DNA of 64,000 nt. It comes from a virus. Below are positions 23,564 through 32,278 of this stretch, piece by piece. The notes below the pieces were generated by a model. It made no database searches. It had not been told where the DNA came from and saw nothing but the letters and a program-made list of their open reading frames with translations. Made by a program: the position numbers and the translations under genes. Positions within the stretch are counted from its first letter, which is position 1. Every line of letters begins with the position of its first letter. The stretch covers positions 1 through 64,000 of IMG/VR virus record IMGVR_UViG_3300047325_000181, one strand, 5' to 3'.

Positions 23564-24187
23564 CTAGCGCATCAGCAGCGGCGCGAGCGCCTTCCCGATG
23601 CGCGCTTGACCTTGCTCGGTCGGGTGGACCTCGTCCGTGAAGTCGGCCGGGTTGTAGTAGGGCCCGGCGTTTAAGTCGAGGACTCGCGCCCCGATGCGCT
23701 GCGCCACGACCCGCTGATGCGCGGCCCAGGCGTTCGAGGCGGCCGAGAGGGCGGCAGGAGCGATGCCGAGCGGGGAACGCTGCGGGGTGGCAAGACGGCC
23801 GAGGTCGCGCACCGTCACGATGACAATGGTTGCCTTCGGCACCGTCGCCTGGACGTGGCGGATGAGCGCGTCATAGTCGGCCTCGCGCGCCGCGAGCGTC
23901 GCTTGTCCGCGGGCGATAGGCCAAATGTCGTTTGTCCCGGCGTTGACGACCACATAGGCCGTGGTCGGATTGAGGTACTCGGTCGCGATTTGGGCCGAGG
24001 TCCAGCCGAACTGCGCTTCATCGTCCACCGGACGACCGAGCATCTCGCCAGCCACCTGAACGTAGCTGTCCTGGGGCGCGGTTATCGAGTCGCCGAGCGC
24101 GTCTACCGGCTGCTGGAAGGGCCGCAAGGCGCCAAGGCTGACCAGGAGGAGCGCGGCGAGGGCGGCGGTGCGGAAAAGGGTGCTCAT
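23564..24187 (-). CDS. SGNH/GDSL-type hydrolase with N-terminal membrane anchor or signal
   Basis: A 207-residue SGNH hydrolase: hydrophobic N-terminus (residues 5-21), block I GDS at 32-34 (serine nucleophile), VNAGTND for block III asparagine, and DEVHPT near the C-terminus supplying Asp and His. These enzymes remove acyl groups from esters, including surface polysaccharides. In a tail region this suggests capsule or O-acetyl removal, but the signal-like N-terminus would also fit host-cell export. It overlaps the upstream zinc gene by ATGA, so it is co-expressed with that operator-controlled gene. Confidence 0.8.
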   Translation of the reverse strand: MSTLFRTAALAALLLVSLGALRPFQQPVDALGDSITAPQDSYVQVAGEMLGRPVDDEAQFGWTSAQIATEYLNPTTAYVVVNAGTNDIWPIARGQATLAAREADYDALIRHVQATVPKATIVIVTVRDLGRLATPQRSPLGIAPAALSAASNAWAAHQRVVAQRIGARVLDLNAGPYYNPADFTDEVHPTEQGQARIGKALAPLLMR

Positions 24188-24636
24188 ACTGCCATTATCG
24201 CCGACGGAGTCAATTCGCCCACGTCCTCGTAGTCGTCAAAGCGCTGGGACTTCCTCGACGCGCGCGCCTTGCGCGAGCCGGAACCGTACCAGCGCTTCTC
24301 GCATACCGGCCCGATGCCGCCTGCGATAGAGACCGGGTCGGTGAGTTCCCGCGAGCACATCACGCATACGCCGGTTTCCTTGCCGATGGCCTTGGCTTGC
24401 TCCAGCGTTAGCCGGTCGGCCGCGCAGAGCGAGTAGATAGCGCCCGCCTGGTACTCCCAGCGGCCCTCTACGTCGGCCTTCGCGTAGGGCAGGCCGGACG
24501 TTTTGGAGAGTTGGACCTTGTAGAGCTTGCCGCCGCGGCGATACACGCCGGGCTCAGTGACCGGCGGAGCCGTCGAGCGCAGGTTCGCTTCCAGGTCGTC
24601 GAGGTAGGTGGCTAAGTCGTTTGCATTCATAATCAT
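24184..24636 (-). CDS. DUF6011-like zinc protein
   Basis: The C-terminal half has CVMCSRELTDPVS and GIGPVCEKRW, the treble-clef pattern of DUF6011 proteins. The middle is beta-rich (VYRRGGKLYKVQLSKTSG). The ATG is five bases after GGAGG and directly under an operator-bearing promoter, unlike the surrounding structural genes. A related zinc motif is in 58837-59148. It looks like an accessory insertion in the tail operon. Confidence 0.65.
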   Translation of the reverse strand: MIMNANDLATYLDDLEANLRSTAPPVTEPGVYRRGGKLYKVQLSKTSGLPYAKADVEGRWEYQAGAIYSLCAADRLTLEQAKAIGKETGVCVMCSRELTDPVSIAGGIGPVCEKRWYGSGSRKARASRKSQRFDDYEDVGELTPSAIMAV

Positions 24637-24652
24637 TTCAACCTCCACTGGT

Positions 24653-24681
24653 ATTGTATACCAGCGCGCTGGAAATGTCAA
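24653..24681 (-). promoter_or_regulatory. promoter with CCAGCGCGCTGG operator (P5) inside the tail operon
   Basis: TTGACA, 17 bases with the perfect palindrome, TACAAT. Nearly identical over about 47 bases to P1 at 4755-4783, including the downstream GGAGGTTGAAATGAT. Confidence 0.8.
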
Positions 24682-24698
24682 CCGACCGGGCTCAATCC

Positions 24699-25604
24699 TT
24701 AGAGCGCCTGGGTATTCACCGTTCCCACGGGCGGGGTCGCAGGCATCGTCGTGGTCCCGCTTACGCTGCCGCCGGTCTGGACGCCGTTGTGCTGGTGCTC
24801 GTTGAAGACGCGGGTCAGAGCTTCGAGTTCGCTCTTGAAGGCGAGTGAAGCCGTTCCTTCGCTGTCGCCGATGTTGACCGTCGGCGCGACGAGATTGATA
24901 GTCTGCGGGGCCGTGACCGTCACGACGCCGGTCGCGTCGATAGTCACCTCGGCGCCGCTCGGGGTCTGGAGCGTGATGACGCACTGCCCGTCTTCGGGCT
25001 CGTCGATGATGAGATACTCCCCGGCGGGCATCTGGAGGCTGAGCTTCGCGCGCGTCGGGGGCGGCGGCACGTACCCCTCGGGCGGGTTCGTGCCGGGGTC
25101 GGGGTAGCCCGGCGGCGGGTACTCGGTCAACTCAAGGAGAGCGCCTGAATTGAAGGCGAGGTCGAAGATGACAGGCGAGCCGCCGTCCGGCCCGGCCTGC
25201 TGCGGCGTCGAGCCGTAGTTGCGGAAGCGGAGATAGGCGAGCGTCTCGTCGTGGTGCATGACGAGGTCGTCCGGCATTTCCATCGCCGCGGGGAGCGGGT
25301 CGGCGTAGAGCGGAGCCGTCGTCGGGTCGTCCTGGTTGAAGATGTGGTTGAGCGCGGTTGCGAACTTCGGCGAGCCGTTGATGCAGAGGATGCCGACCTG
25401 CATGCCGAGCCGCGCGTTGCGCGTCAGACCGGCCGGACAGAACCATGGAATCTGCTGTGCGAGCCAACCGCTATGCAGTGGCAAGACATCGACGGAGAGC
25501 AGGCCGCGGTACATGCCGGTCGTGCTTATCGGGTAGACCTTCGTCACGCTCCCGGTCACGAAGTACGGCGCCTCGAAGAGCGAGGTGCGATGATTGACGC
25601 CCAC
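24699..25604 (-). CDS. baseplate spike protein (gpV-like)
   Basis: GTG start at 25604 overlapping the hub gene's stop. The N-terminal region is an OB-like barrel (MQVGILCINGSPKFATA). Mid-protein there is beta-helix-type sequence (GVVTVTAPQTINLVAPTVNIGDSEG), and near the C-terminus FNEHQHNGVQTGGSV, whose HxH corresponds to the metal-binding tip of P2 gpV-like spikes. It pierces the outer membrane or envelope during injection. Confidence 0.8.
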   Translation of the reverse strand: MGVNHRTSLFEAPYFVTGSVTKVYPISTTGMYRGLLSVDVLPLHSGWLAQQIPWFCPAGLTRNARLGMQVGILCINGSPKFATALNHIFNQDDPTTAPLYADPLPAAMEMPDDLVMHHDETLAYLRFRNYGSTPQQAGPDGGSPVIFDLAFNSGALLELTEYPPPGYPDPGTNPPEGYVPPPPTRAKLSLQMPAGEYLIIDEPEDGQCVITLQTPSGAEVTIDATGVVTVTAPQTINLVAPTVNIGDSEGTASLAFKSELEALTRVFNEHQHNGVQTGGSVSGTTTMPATPPVGTVNTQAL

Positions 25605-27043
25605 TACTTGCCCCCCGGGAACCGAAGCGAGAGCGATGTTCTCCACTCTTCGCCATAGGTCGCCTGATGCTCGATGCGCTCGATGTACCAGATTTGATTC
25701 GTCGTCGCGCCCTTCGCCGTCGTCACCGGCACGAGGATGCGGTCGCCGACGCGCCACGCCGTCGTGCCGCGGATGACGAGATGCCCGCGGAAGAGGCTAT
25801 TGTGATATAGCTGAATGGCGGGAAACAGGACGTTGGCATCGGCAATCGTCACGGCATAGAAAGCCGAGAACTCACCATAGCGGTACCCGTATGTCTCGAC
25901 GATGTCCGTTCCGGTCAACGCCGGATTGACACCTCCCTCCCCGCCGCCCGTCACGCCGCCCGCAAATCCGAGGCTCGCCGAATAGCCCTTCATCGCAACG
26001 ATAGACGTCTGCGCCGCGAGCGCGCCCTGCGGGTAGACGACGAGGAACGTGATGAGGTTCGCATCGGAGATGCTTACTTCAAAGTGATAGATGTCGGCCG
26101 CAGTAAGTTGCCCAACGGCGGGCTTCGTCGTCCACGCCGTGACGGCGTTGTCGAAAATCAGTTGCCCGATTTCGTTCACGAAGAGACGGAAAGCGGGGGC
26201 GTTCCGAATCTCCTGGACGTTCGCCCAGCCTGACCCATTCTGAACCTGGATGTTCGGAAATTGTCCTCCGAGCAGATTCGTAAAACCGGGGATGAGCGCA
26301 TCGGTGCGAATCCACGAACGCCACGCAAACCCGTACTGAAGAAAGCTCGCTTCAGCACCGCTTGGGATTTGCGCATCGGCAGAGCTTGCCGCATTCACGT
26401 CTTTGGAAACGACGAGGTCGAGCATCTTTGTGACGAGTTGCGTTCCCGATGCGGCCCCCGTGTTCGCAAGCGTAATCGGCGTCGCGAAGTAGCCGGACTC
26501 GCCTGCGGTCGAGACGGCAGGGACGTTCGCATCGTTCATGTCGAGTATTTTTGTCAGGTCGCGTCCACTGAGCGAAATGTGCGCATCGGGATGCTCGCTC
26601 ATCGAAGCGACCACTTCGACCGCGGAGTCCACGACGCCAATCATAACGCACGTCGCACTGCCGAGCGCTCCGATGGTCTCGATGTCCGCATACGTGAGAT
26701 TGAGATTAAGGTCGGTCAGCGTCGAGCCGAGCGGGCCGAGCGGCACTGTGCTCGGATTATCGTCGCGGTCGCGGTACGCATAAATGGCGACGAGGTCCAT
26801 CGGCCCCATGATGCTCGCGTAGTCCTTGACAAGCGGACTCGGCTGACCTGTAATGCTATACGGGTTGGTGTACGGCATGGTGAGACTAAACTGGCCGGAA
26901 TCACCCGTGTCATCCTTACTCGTATTCCACTCGAAGAGGTCGTAGAAGGCGTAGACGGTCTCCGTCCACGGCGAGAGAATGACGGCACACCACTTGACCT
27001 TATCCTGGCCTTCGTAGGGCCCATATTGACGCGAGCTATTCAC
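25604..27043 (-). CDS. baseplate hub/tail protein (gpD-like)
   Basis: A 479-residue protein in the hub position between a tail-sheath-initiator-like gene and the spike. It has an N-terminal split-barrel style region, a central domain with HISLSGRDLTKILDMND, and a C-terminal barrel with RVGDRILVPVTTAKG and WYIERIEHQATYGEEWRTSLSLR, typical of hub proteins (P2 gpD, Mu gp44, T4 gp27). It should form the trimer that holds the spike. Confidence 0.7.
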   Translation of the reverse strand: MNSSRQYGPYEGQDKVKWCAVILSPWTETVYAFYDLFEWNTSKDDTGDSGQFSLTMPYTNPYSITGQPSPLVKDYASIMGPMDLVAIYAYRDRDDNPSTVPLGPLGSTLTDLNLNLTYADIETIGALGSATCVMIGVVDSAVEVVASMSEHPDAHISLSGRDLTKILDMNDANVPAVSTAGESGYFATPITLANTGAASGTQLVTKMLDLVVSKDVNAASSADAQIPSGAEASFLQYGFAWRSWIRTDALIPGFTNLLGGQFPNIQVQNGSGWANVQEIRNAPAFRLFVNEIGQLIFDNAVTAWTTKPAVGQLTAADIYHFEVSISDANLITFLVVYPQGALAAQTSIVAMKGYSASLGFAGGVTGGGEGGVNPALTGTDIVETYGYRYGEFSAFYAVTIADANVLFPAIQLYHNSLFRGHLVIRGTTAWRVGDRILVPVTTAKGATTNQIWYIERIEHQATYGEEWRTSLSLRFPGGK

Positions 27044-27831
27044 GAGTTCGTCGCGGTATTCGCCGTCGTCAGTGAGGTGAGCGCGGCTTGCGCAGCGGCT
27101 TGCGCGGCGGCGAGCGTCGTGTCAATCGGTTGCTGTTTCATGGGCGCGATAGGGCTCGAATAGTCGAGCAGAATCGTTGCGTTGATTTTCAGGATGCCGC
27201 GGTTCGGGTTCTCCGCATCCTGCGTGAGTGAAACGCCCTCTTGCGTGATGAGAAACGACTTCTGGGTGAACGTGTCGAGAAACTTCAACTGATACGGCGA
27301 GTCGGTCGAGTTCGGCGCGCTCATCTTCGCGACTTCGAGTTGGTCGAAGAACTGCTGCACCTGCGCACCGGGCGTCGTCGTCCAGGTAACGATTGCCTCG
27401 ATGTCGAGCGTCCCGGGAGCCGTTCCGAACTCGACGACGTTGAAGCCAGCGAGTGATTGCTGGACGCTTTGACGCGCGCGCTTCTCGTAGCTGATGCGTT
27501 GCGCGAAGCCGTTGACGTTCGGCGACACGAAGACATCGAAGGTTATCATGGAAATTGGCTTTGTGCTCAGCGACGTTTTGACGTTGCCAATCGTCACGGC
27601 ATCCGTCGGTCCCGTCATGGTGGTTTGACTTGCCTGGTACAACGCGAGCGTGAACGTGCGTTTTACGGGCGGGCTCACGGTCGTACCGAATTGCGCAGCG
27701 GTCTTCGCCGTCGCAACGAGCGAGGCGTTTCGCACGGACGAGGCGACCTGCTGAGCGGCCGCATAAACGGCCTGCGCGCGCTGGTCGTAGATGTAGACGA
27801 GTTGCTGACCGATATTACTAAGAAAACTCAT
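27040..27831 (-). CDS. baseplate/tail protein preceding the hub, 263 aa
   Basis: The start at 27831 (MSFLSNIGQQ) overlaps the tape-measure stop by ATGA. The N-terminal helix is followed by a beta domain (FTLALYQASQTT, MITFDVFVSPNVNGFAQRIS) and an alanine-rich C-terminus. Position between tape measure and hub matches the tube-to-hub adaptor (gp53/LysM-type) of other contractile phages, but the family is not certain. Confidence 0.6.
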   Translation of the reverse strand: MSFLSNIGQQLVYIYDQRAQAVYAAAQQVASSVRNASLVATAKTAAQFGTTVSPPVKRTFTLALYQASQTTMTGPTDAVTIGNVKTSLSTKPISMITFDVFVSPNVNGFAQRISYEKRARQSVQQSLAGFNVVEFGTAPGTLDIEAIVTWTTTPGAQVQQFFDQLEVAKMSAPNSTDSPYQLKFLDTFTQKSFLITQEGVSLTQDAENPNRGILKINATILLDYSSPIAPMKQQPIDTTLAAAQAAAQAALTSLTTANTATNS

Positions 27832-29954
27832 CGCCCACTCCATGCTTGCGTCGGCCGGTTCGAGATGCGAGACCCTGCATGCGGCCCCCGATGGTCTTGG
27901 ACGAAGTGCGCCTTCACCACGAGGTGACCGCCTGGGACCGCCACCTTCGAGACTCCGTTCAGCGTCCCGACCAAGCGGTCCCGGTAGTCGTCGGTTCCAG
28001 CGGCATTCCGGTCGCCCGCGTTATAGAGGCCGCCGACAGCGCGCACGTCGTGATGCGCTTTCCACTCATCCGCTATGATACTGGCCGCGAGCATCGCCGA
28101 CTCGCCGACGTTCATCCCGTTGTGATGCGTCTTGAGCCAGGCGCCCCACGTCCGGTCGTCAATCTGAAAATAGCCGTGACCGTGCCCGAAGTCCCCGAGC
28201 GCGTTTTGCGGGGTTCCCTGCCACTCTTGGGTCGCGAGCGCCGCGAGAAGTGACGGGGGGATGCCGTACTTCTTGGCCGCCGCGTTGATTTCGCTCGCAT
28301 GCGGACCAGTCACCGGGATGTTGCGGGCGAGCCCATCGGCCGCCATATTACTGAGGCCCTGCCCGCGGAGTTGCAGGTACGTCGCCGCGGCGCCGAAGGG
28401 GTTGCCCTTCCCGAAGTTCTGGAACTCCGAGTCGCCGGTGCGGATATGCTGGTACTCGTCGTAGAGACCGAAGGCAATCGCGGCCGGAGCGGCGGCACGG
28501 CCGAGGACCCGCGCCGCGCCGCCGATGCCGACGGGGAGATTGACGGCCTTCCCGACGAGGACGGCCGCCACAATCGCGGCGCCCGTCTCGTACACGGCTT
28601 TCGTCGTTGGGTCCATGCCCTGGAAGGCGTCCCAGCCCTTGACGAGATTATCGAGGAGCTTCACCCCGTTGCCAGTCATCGAGTTCTCGATGCCCGCAAC
28701 GCCTGCGAGAATCTGGCCGGACGGCGTCGCCATCGCTTGCTCAGCGCGCGAGAGATTCATGCCCGCAGGCGTGTTGTTGATGTTCCAGGAGTGACCGTTT
28801 GCGTTGTAGAGCGCGCGCAGCGTCCGGCCGCCAGCCTGGCCAAAGTAGCCGGTCAGATTCGCAGCACCCCGAATACCGTTCGGGTCCCCGTACGTCGTGG
28901 TCATGTAGTTCAGGAGCTTGAACGAGTTGGCGTTATTCGGACCCGTCTCACCGTAAATGACATCGAGCGGGCTGATGCCAGCGCGGTACATCATGCCCGC
29001 GCGCCGGACGTCGGAGTTCCCGCCTTCCATCGCGCCGGTGATGGTATTGTACGTGGCCATTGCGCCAGCAGACGTGCCGAAGTAGCCGCCGAGTTGCCCC
29101 ATGCGCGCCATGAAAGCGGCGGGGCCTGCGACCGACTGATTGAGGTCGGGGTTAGAATATTGAAGCGTCGCGAGCGCCGAGTCGATGGCTCCGATAATGT
29201 CGGCGCCGCCGTTCCGGCGACCGAACGCGCCGCCGCTTTCGACCGCTCCGAAGAGGTCGTTCGTCGCGCTCTGCCAGCTTTGCCCGTTGAGCGCCGTCGT
29301 CGCCCCGACGTACCCAGCGACCTGTCCCGGCTCTAGACCGTACGCGCGAGCGACCTGCGCGAAAACCTTCGCTTGCGCAGCGGGATTCGAGGGCATGGCG
29401 GCGCCTGACGACTGGCCATAAATGGTCATGGCATCGACCATCGTCTGCGCATTGTAGCCATAGCGCTGGCCTTGATAGGCGGCCGACTGGAGGCGGCTGA
29501 TGTTCCCCGTGAACCCGGCGCCCATACCGACCGAGAGAGCCGCTGCGGCCTTGACGGAGGCCTGCTCGAAGGCGTAGGCCATGCGCAGCGACTGGCCGAC
29601 GATGACACCGACCGCCGTGACTGCCGCGCCGACCGACGTGATGCCGATAAGGCTCCCGAGCGAACCGCCGATGCCCGAGGAGCGAACGACGGTGGAAGCG
29701 AGGTTTTGGAACTGGCCGCCGAGGTCTTTGACCTTTGACGTCAGGCGCCCGGCTTCGTCAGCAGACGTCCCGAAGTTCGTCTTGATGCCGCGAAGCTGCT
29801 CCGACATCCGCTGGAGCTTGACGGTCTCCTGGTCCCCGGGACCCTTGACTTGCTGGGAGGCCTTGGCCAGAGCCTCGACATCGCGCGCAAAATCGCGCAA
29901 GCGCCCTTGCGTACGGTCTACTAGGGATAGCTCAAGCTCGACTTTAGACGGCAC
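27828..29954 (-). CDS. tail tape-measure protein with lytic transglycosylase domain
   Basis: A 708-residue protein: coiled N-terminus (residues 1-60), hydrophobic glycine/alanine-rich helices (about 90-130 and 460-480), and a C-terminal SLT-type domain from about residue 550: AAKKYGIPPSLLAALATQEWQG with the catalytic glutamate, then GHGHGYFQID and LYNAGDRN. It sets tail length and can cut peptidoglycan on DNA entry. It lies directly downstream of the frameshifted chaperone, as usual. Confidence 0.85.
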   Translation of the reverse strand: MPSKVELELSLVDRTQGRLRDFARDVEALAKASQQVKGPGDQETVKLQRMSEQLRGIKTNFGTSADEAGRLTSKVKDLGGQFQNLASTVVRSSGIGGSLGSLIGITSVGAAVTAVGVIVGQSLRMAYAFEQASVKAAAALSVGMGAGFTGNISRLQSAAYQGQRYGYNAQTMVDAMTIYGQSSGAAMPSNPAAQAKVFAQVARAYGLEPGQVAGYVGATTALNGQSWQSATNDLFGAVESGGAFGRRNGGADIIGAIDSALATLQYSNPDLNQSVAGPAAFMARMGQLGGYFGTSAGAMATYNTITGAMEGGNSDVRRAGMMYRAGISPLDVIYGETGPNNANSFKLLNYMTTTYGDPNGIRGAANLTGYFGQAGGRTLRALYNANGHSWNINNTPAGMNLSRAEQAMATPSGQILAGVAGIENSMTGNGVKLLDNLVKGWDAFQGMDPTTKAVYETGAAIVAAVLVGKAVNLPVGIGGAARVLGRAAAPAAIAFGLYDEYQHIRTGDSEFQNFGKGNPFGAAATYLQLRGQGLSNMAADGLARNIPVTGPHASEINAAAKKYGIPPSLLAALATQEWQGTPQNALGDFGHGHGYFQIDDRTWGAWLKTHHNGMNVGESAMLAASIIADEWKAHHDVRAVGGLYNAGDRNAAGTDDYRDRLVGTLNGVSKVAVPGGHLVVKAHFVQDHRGPHAGSRISNRPTQAWSGR

Positions 29955-29966
29955 GGGACCCTCGCA

Positions 29967-30224
29967 CTAGGTGCCTTTGGTTTTCCTCCGGGCGGCTTCG
30001 AGCACCCGCTCGAAGACCGCGCTATTGCCGCGCTTCACACTGAAGGAGCGGCCCGGTCCCGCCCTCGCGCTCCGCTCGCGCACGGCAAGCTCCGCTTCGC
30101 ATAAGTCGAAAAGCGCGTAGTGAACCGCGGTCCAGCAGGACGTCGGCACGGGCTGCCCTGCTTTAAGATGAGTCAGGTGTTGCCCGAGGAGAAAGCCGCC
30201 TAAGTCACCCGACTGTAGTAAAAA
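29967..30224 (-). CDS. -1 frame extension of the tail assembly chaperone
   Basis: An open frame of about 84 codons in the -1 frame relative to the upstream chaperone, overlapping its end and stopping just before the tape measure. It has no start or ribosome-binding site of its own; residues such as LGGFLLGQHLTHLKAG and YALFDLCEAELAVRE look coding. It is most simply the gpE'/T part made by ribosomal frameshifting, giving a fusion of roughly 320 residues. Confidence 0.7.
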   Translation of the reverse strand, partial: FLLQSGDLGGFLLGQHLTHLKAGQPVPTSCWTAVHYALFDLCEAELAVRERSARAGPGRSFSVKRGNSAVFERVLEAARRKTKGT

Positions 30225-30928
30225 GCAATTTCGTCTCGCGTCGGCTGGACCTCGATTTTCCACTTCGAGTAGGCCTGGAAGAGCGGGATGATTTCGTCCT
30301 CGGTGACGTACGGGTCGCGCGAGTCGAGCCAGTCTTTTGGCTGCATTTGCGGCCACTGCTTCGGGTCGTTAATATGGGCCCGGAACATCTGGACCTCGGG
30401 GCTGTTCAGCGGGTACCAGCCGATAATGGCCTTGAGGAGTTCGCCGACGATGCCGTACAGGATGTCGCCGTCGCTCACCTCGCGCCCGACCGCATGCGCG
30501 CCGCGCTGCACGTCGAGCATCTCGTTCTGGGTCGGGAATCGCCCGACGAAGAACTTATTCCGCGCTTCGAGGGCGAAGGTGAAAATCGGACCGCGCAGCT
30601 TCGGGTCGAGGAAGCGCGCGACCTTATCGAAGATGGCCTGCTGGGCCTCCTCCGACTGCTTCTCGATGTCACCCGAGACGGCGGTCTCGCCGTGCTTGTC
30701 GAGGACGCGCATCGGAGCGCCGCTCGCGAGCTTCTCCTCGGCCATGGCTTGCAGGTTTTCGAGTTGACCGATGAGGTCGGTCTTCGCACCCTTGGTAATG
30801 CCGGTGTCGGGCTCGACGGAGCCGTCCGGCCGCACGGCTTTCGGGTTACGCGGTGCGCGCGGCGGCTTCGGGGCCATACCGCCGGACTCGCCTTGCTGCG
30901 CAAGAATCTCGGAGGGCTTCTGACTCAT
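30200..30928 (-). CDS. tail assembly chaperone (gpG/gpE-like)
   Basis: A 242-residue soluble protein with disordered proline-rich N-terminus (residues 15-45), then helical domains. Gene order tube, chaperone, tape measure and the overlapping -1 frame identify it as the tail chaperone that keeps the tape measure soluble. An HNH gene is inserted between it and the tube gene and is coupled by ATGA, so the chaperone's expression now depends on that insert. Confidence 0.75.
   Translation of the reverse strand: MSQKPSEILAQQGESGGMAPKPPRAPRNPKAVRPDGSVEPDTGITKGAKTDLIGQLENLQAMAEEKLASGAPMRVLDKHGETAVSGDIEKQSEEAQQAIFDKVARFLDPKLRGPIFTFALEARNKFFVGRFPTQNEMLDVQRGAHAVGREVSDGDILYGIVGELLKAIIGWYPLNSPEVQMFRAHINDPKQWPQMQPKDWLDSRDPYVTEDEIIPLFQAYSKWKIEVQPTRDEIAFYYSRVT
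30218..30224 (-). promoter_or_regulatory. probable -1 frameshift site (T-run)
   Basis: TTTTTAC, read GCT TTT TAC in the zero frame, 16 bases before the stop at 30200-30202. Slipping back one base gives TTT TTA and enters the extension frame. P2 uses a similar T-run. The exact slip point is inferred. Confidence 0.5.
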
Positions 30929-31695
30929 GCCTGACTTCTTTCGATGGTTGCTGACTTTTCCTTGTACCGGCTTCGCGTGATGGCCCGAAACTTCTCGGGG
31001 TTGGCGGCGTATGCGCGCCGCTGGTAGTCGCGCTTGCTGGCGAGGTGAAGTTCGGGATTCTCCGCTTTCCAGCGGTCACGCCGGTCGCGAGCGCAAAGAA
31101 CGCAACGCCCGGGACCGTCTTTCGGGTGCAACCCCTTACCGCAGAGCTTCGCGGTCTCGGCCTTCTTGTGGTTATCGAAGAGCGACGGCGTTGCATCGGG
31201 CGGCACGAGGTGCTTCTTCTTCGAGTTGCACGAGCGGCAAAGCGGCTGGATGTTGTACGCAAAGTCGGTGCCGCCCGCAATGAGCGGCACGATGTGGTCG
31301 CGCGTCAATTTGCTCGGCTTCTTGCAGTGCGCGCAACGGTTACCGTGCTTTTCGAGAATGGCGAGCCACTCGGCTTCGGTGTGCGAGCCCATCGCTTGGC
31401 GCTCACGGTTGCGGCGGAGGCGTCCGGCGGCCTTGACGTACGCGGGGTTTTCCTGGCGAAACTGACGAGAGCGCTCGCGCTCCGGCTCGGGATTTTCCGC
31501 ATACCGCTGGCGGCGCTCGGCGTTCGTCTTTTCAGCGACGCGACGAGCGTACTCGCGCTTCGTCCTACGCTTCTTCTCTGCATTCGCAAGGCGCCACGCC
31601 TTATCCATAGCGCGATGACATTGGACGCAGTAGCCGTCGCTCGGGCGACGAGCATTCGGGACGTCTAGGTCGTGAAGCCCTTTCGGACATAGCAT
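30925..31695 (-). CDS. free-standing HNH homing-type endonuclease, 256 aa
   Basis: Zinc knuckle at the N-terminus (CPKGLHDLD...CVQCH), a basic helix with E/R-rich repeats, a central HNH domain (CAHCKKPSKLTRDHIVPLIAGG, then NIQPLCRSCNSKKKHL) and a second C-KGLH...CVLC knuckle at the C-terminus. It should nick or cut a DNA target and promote its own spread. It interrupts the tube-chaperone gene pair. A GNRA-loop hairpin ends one base before its ATG. Confidence 0.85.
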   Translation of the reverse strand: MLCPKGLHDLDVPNARRPSDGYCVQCHRAMDKAWRLANAEKKRRTKREYARRVAEKTNAERRQRYAENPEPERERSRQFRQENPAYVKAAGRLRRNRERQAMGSHTEAEWLAILEKHGNRCAHCKKPSKLTRDHIVPLIAGGTDFAYNIQPLCRSCNSKKKHLVPPDATPSLFDNHKKAETAKLCGKGLHPKDGPGRCVLCARDRRDRWKAENPELHLASKRDYQRRAYAANPEKFRAITRSRYKEKSATIERSQA

Positions 31696-31696
31696 A

Positions 31697-31718
31697 AGAC
31701 CGACTTCGCAGCCGGTCT
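31697..31718 (-). terminator. hairpin between tail tube and HNH genes
   Basis: A 9-bp stem (one G-U pair) with GCGA loop, ending one base before the HNH start codon. It may terminate or stabilise the abundant tube mRNA and limit HNH translation. The trailing T-run is only CTTA. Confidence 0.5.
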
Positions 31719-31749
31719 CACTGACTCCTTCAGTCCATAGTAGTGCGTA

Positions 31750-32262
31750 CTATTCACACCATCTTATTGCAATTTGCGCATCTTCCATGATGATGACGCC
31801 GTCGATGTCGACTGCGCGACGCAGTGACATCAGGACGCAATCGTGGTAGACGTTGAGCGCGTTCGAGTTCACGTCGAGTTCGACGATGTTGAAGTAGAAC
31901 TGCGTGAAGTCCGCGTTCGCCTGGTACTGCCCGACGACCGGCCGGATGCCGCCGCCGAATGCCGTCTCCAGCGTTTGGCCGAAGATGAAGCTCTTGTTGA
32001 AGCTCGCCGTCGCTTCGTAGACGCCCGGGATGATGGCGACCGAAACCGCCCCGCCGATGGCGCGAACGCGCTGCTGGTTGAACTGTTCGTCGACCGACAG
32101 CGACTTGATGAGGCCCTGAAGCTGCCCGTTGACGACGATGGCCAGATTGACCGCAGTCGAGGTATTGCCCGGGTCCGGTTGGAGACTCGACGTGAAAGCG
32201 CCCGGCACATTGAGGTTGCCGACGGCGTTTGCGATTCCGGTCTGAACTGCTCCGAAAGCCAC
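31750..32262 (-). CDS. tail tube protein
   Basis: A 170-residue protein in the tube position after the sheath gene. Typical beta-barrel tube sequence: GLIKSLSVDEQFNQQRVRAIGG, GVYEATASFNKSF, DCVLMSLRRAVDIDGVIIMED. It polymerises inside the sheath as the DNA conduit. A GGAGAAC site precedes the start. HNH genes flank it on both sides. Confidence 0.75.
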   Translation of the reverse strand: MAFGAVQTGIANAVGNLNVPGAFTSSLQPDPGNTSTAVNLAIVVNGQLQGLIKSLSVDEQFNQQRVRAIGGAVSVAIIPGVYEATASFNKSFIFGQTLETAFGGGIRPVVGQYQANADFTQFYFNIVELDVNSNALNVYHDCVLMSLRRAVDIDGVIIMEDAQIAIRWCE

Positions 32263-32278
32263 GGTTGTTCTCCTACGA

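Noticed and set aside
24699-25757. Longer N-terminus for the spike gene from 25757
   Set aside because: The extra residues overlap the hub gene and are its shadow; GTG at 25604 overlaps the hub stop as in neighbouring couplings.
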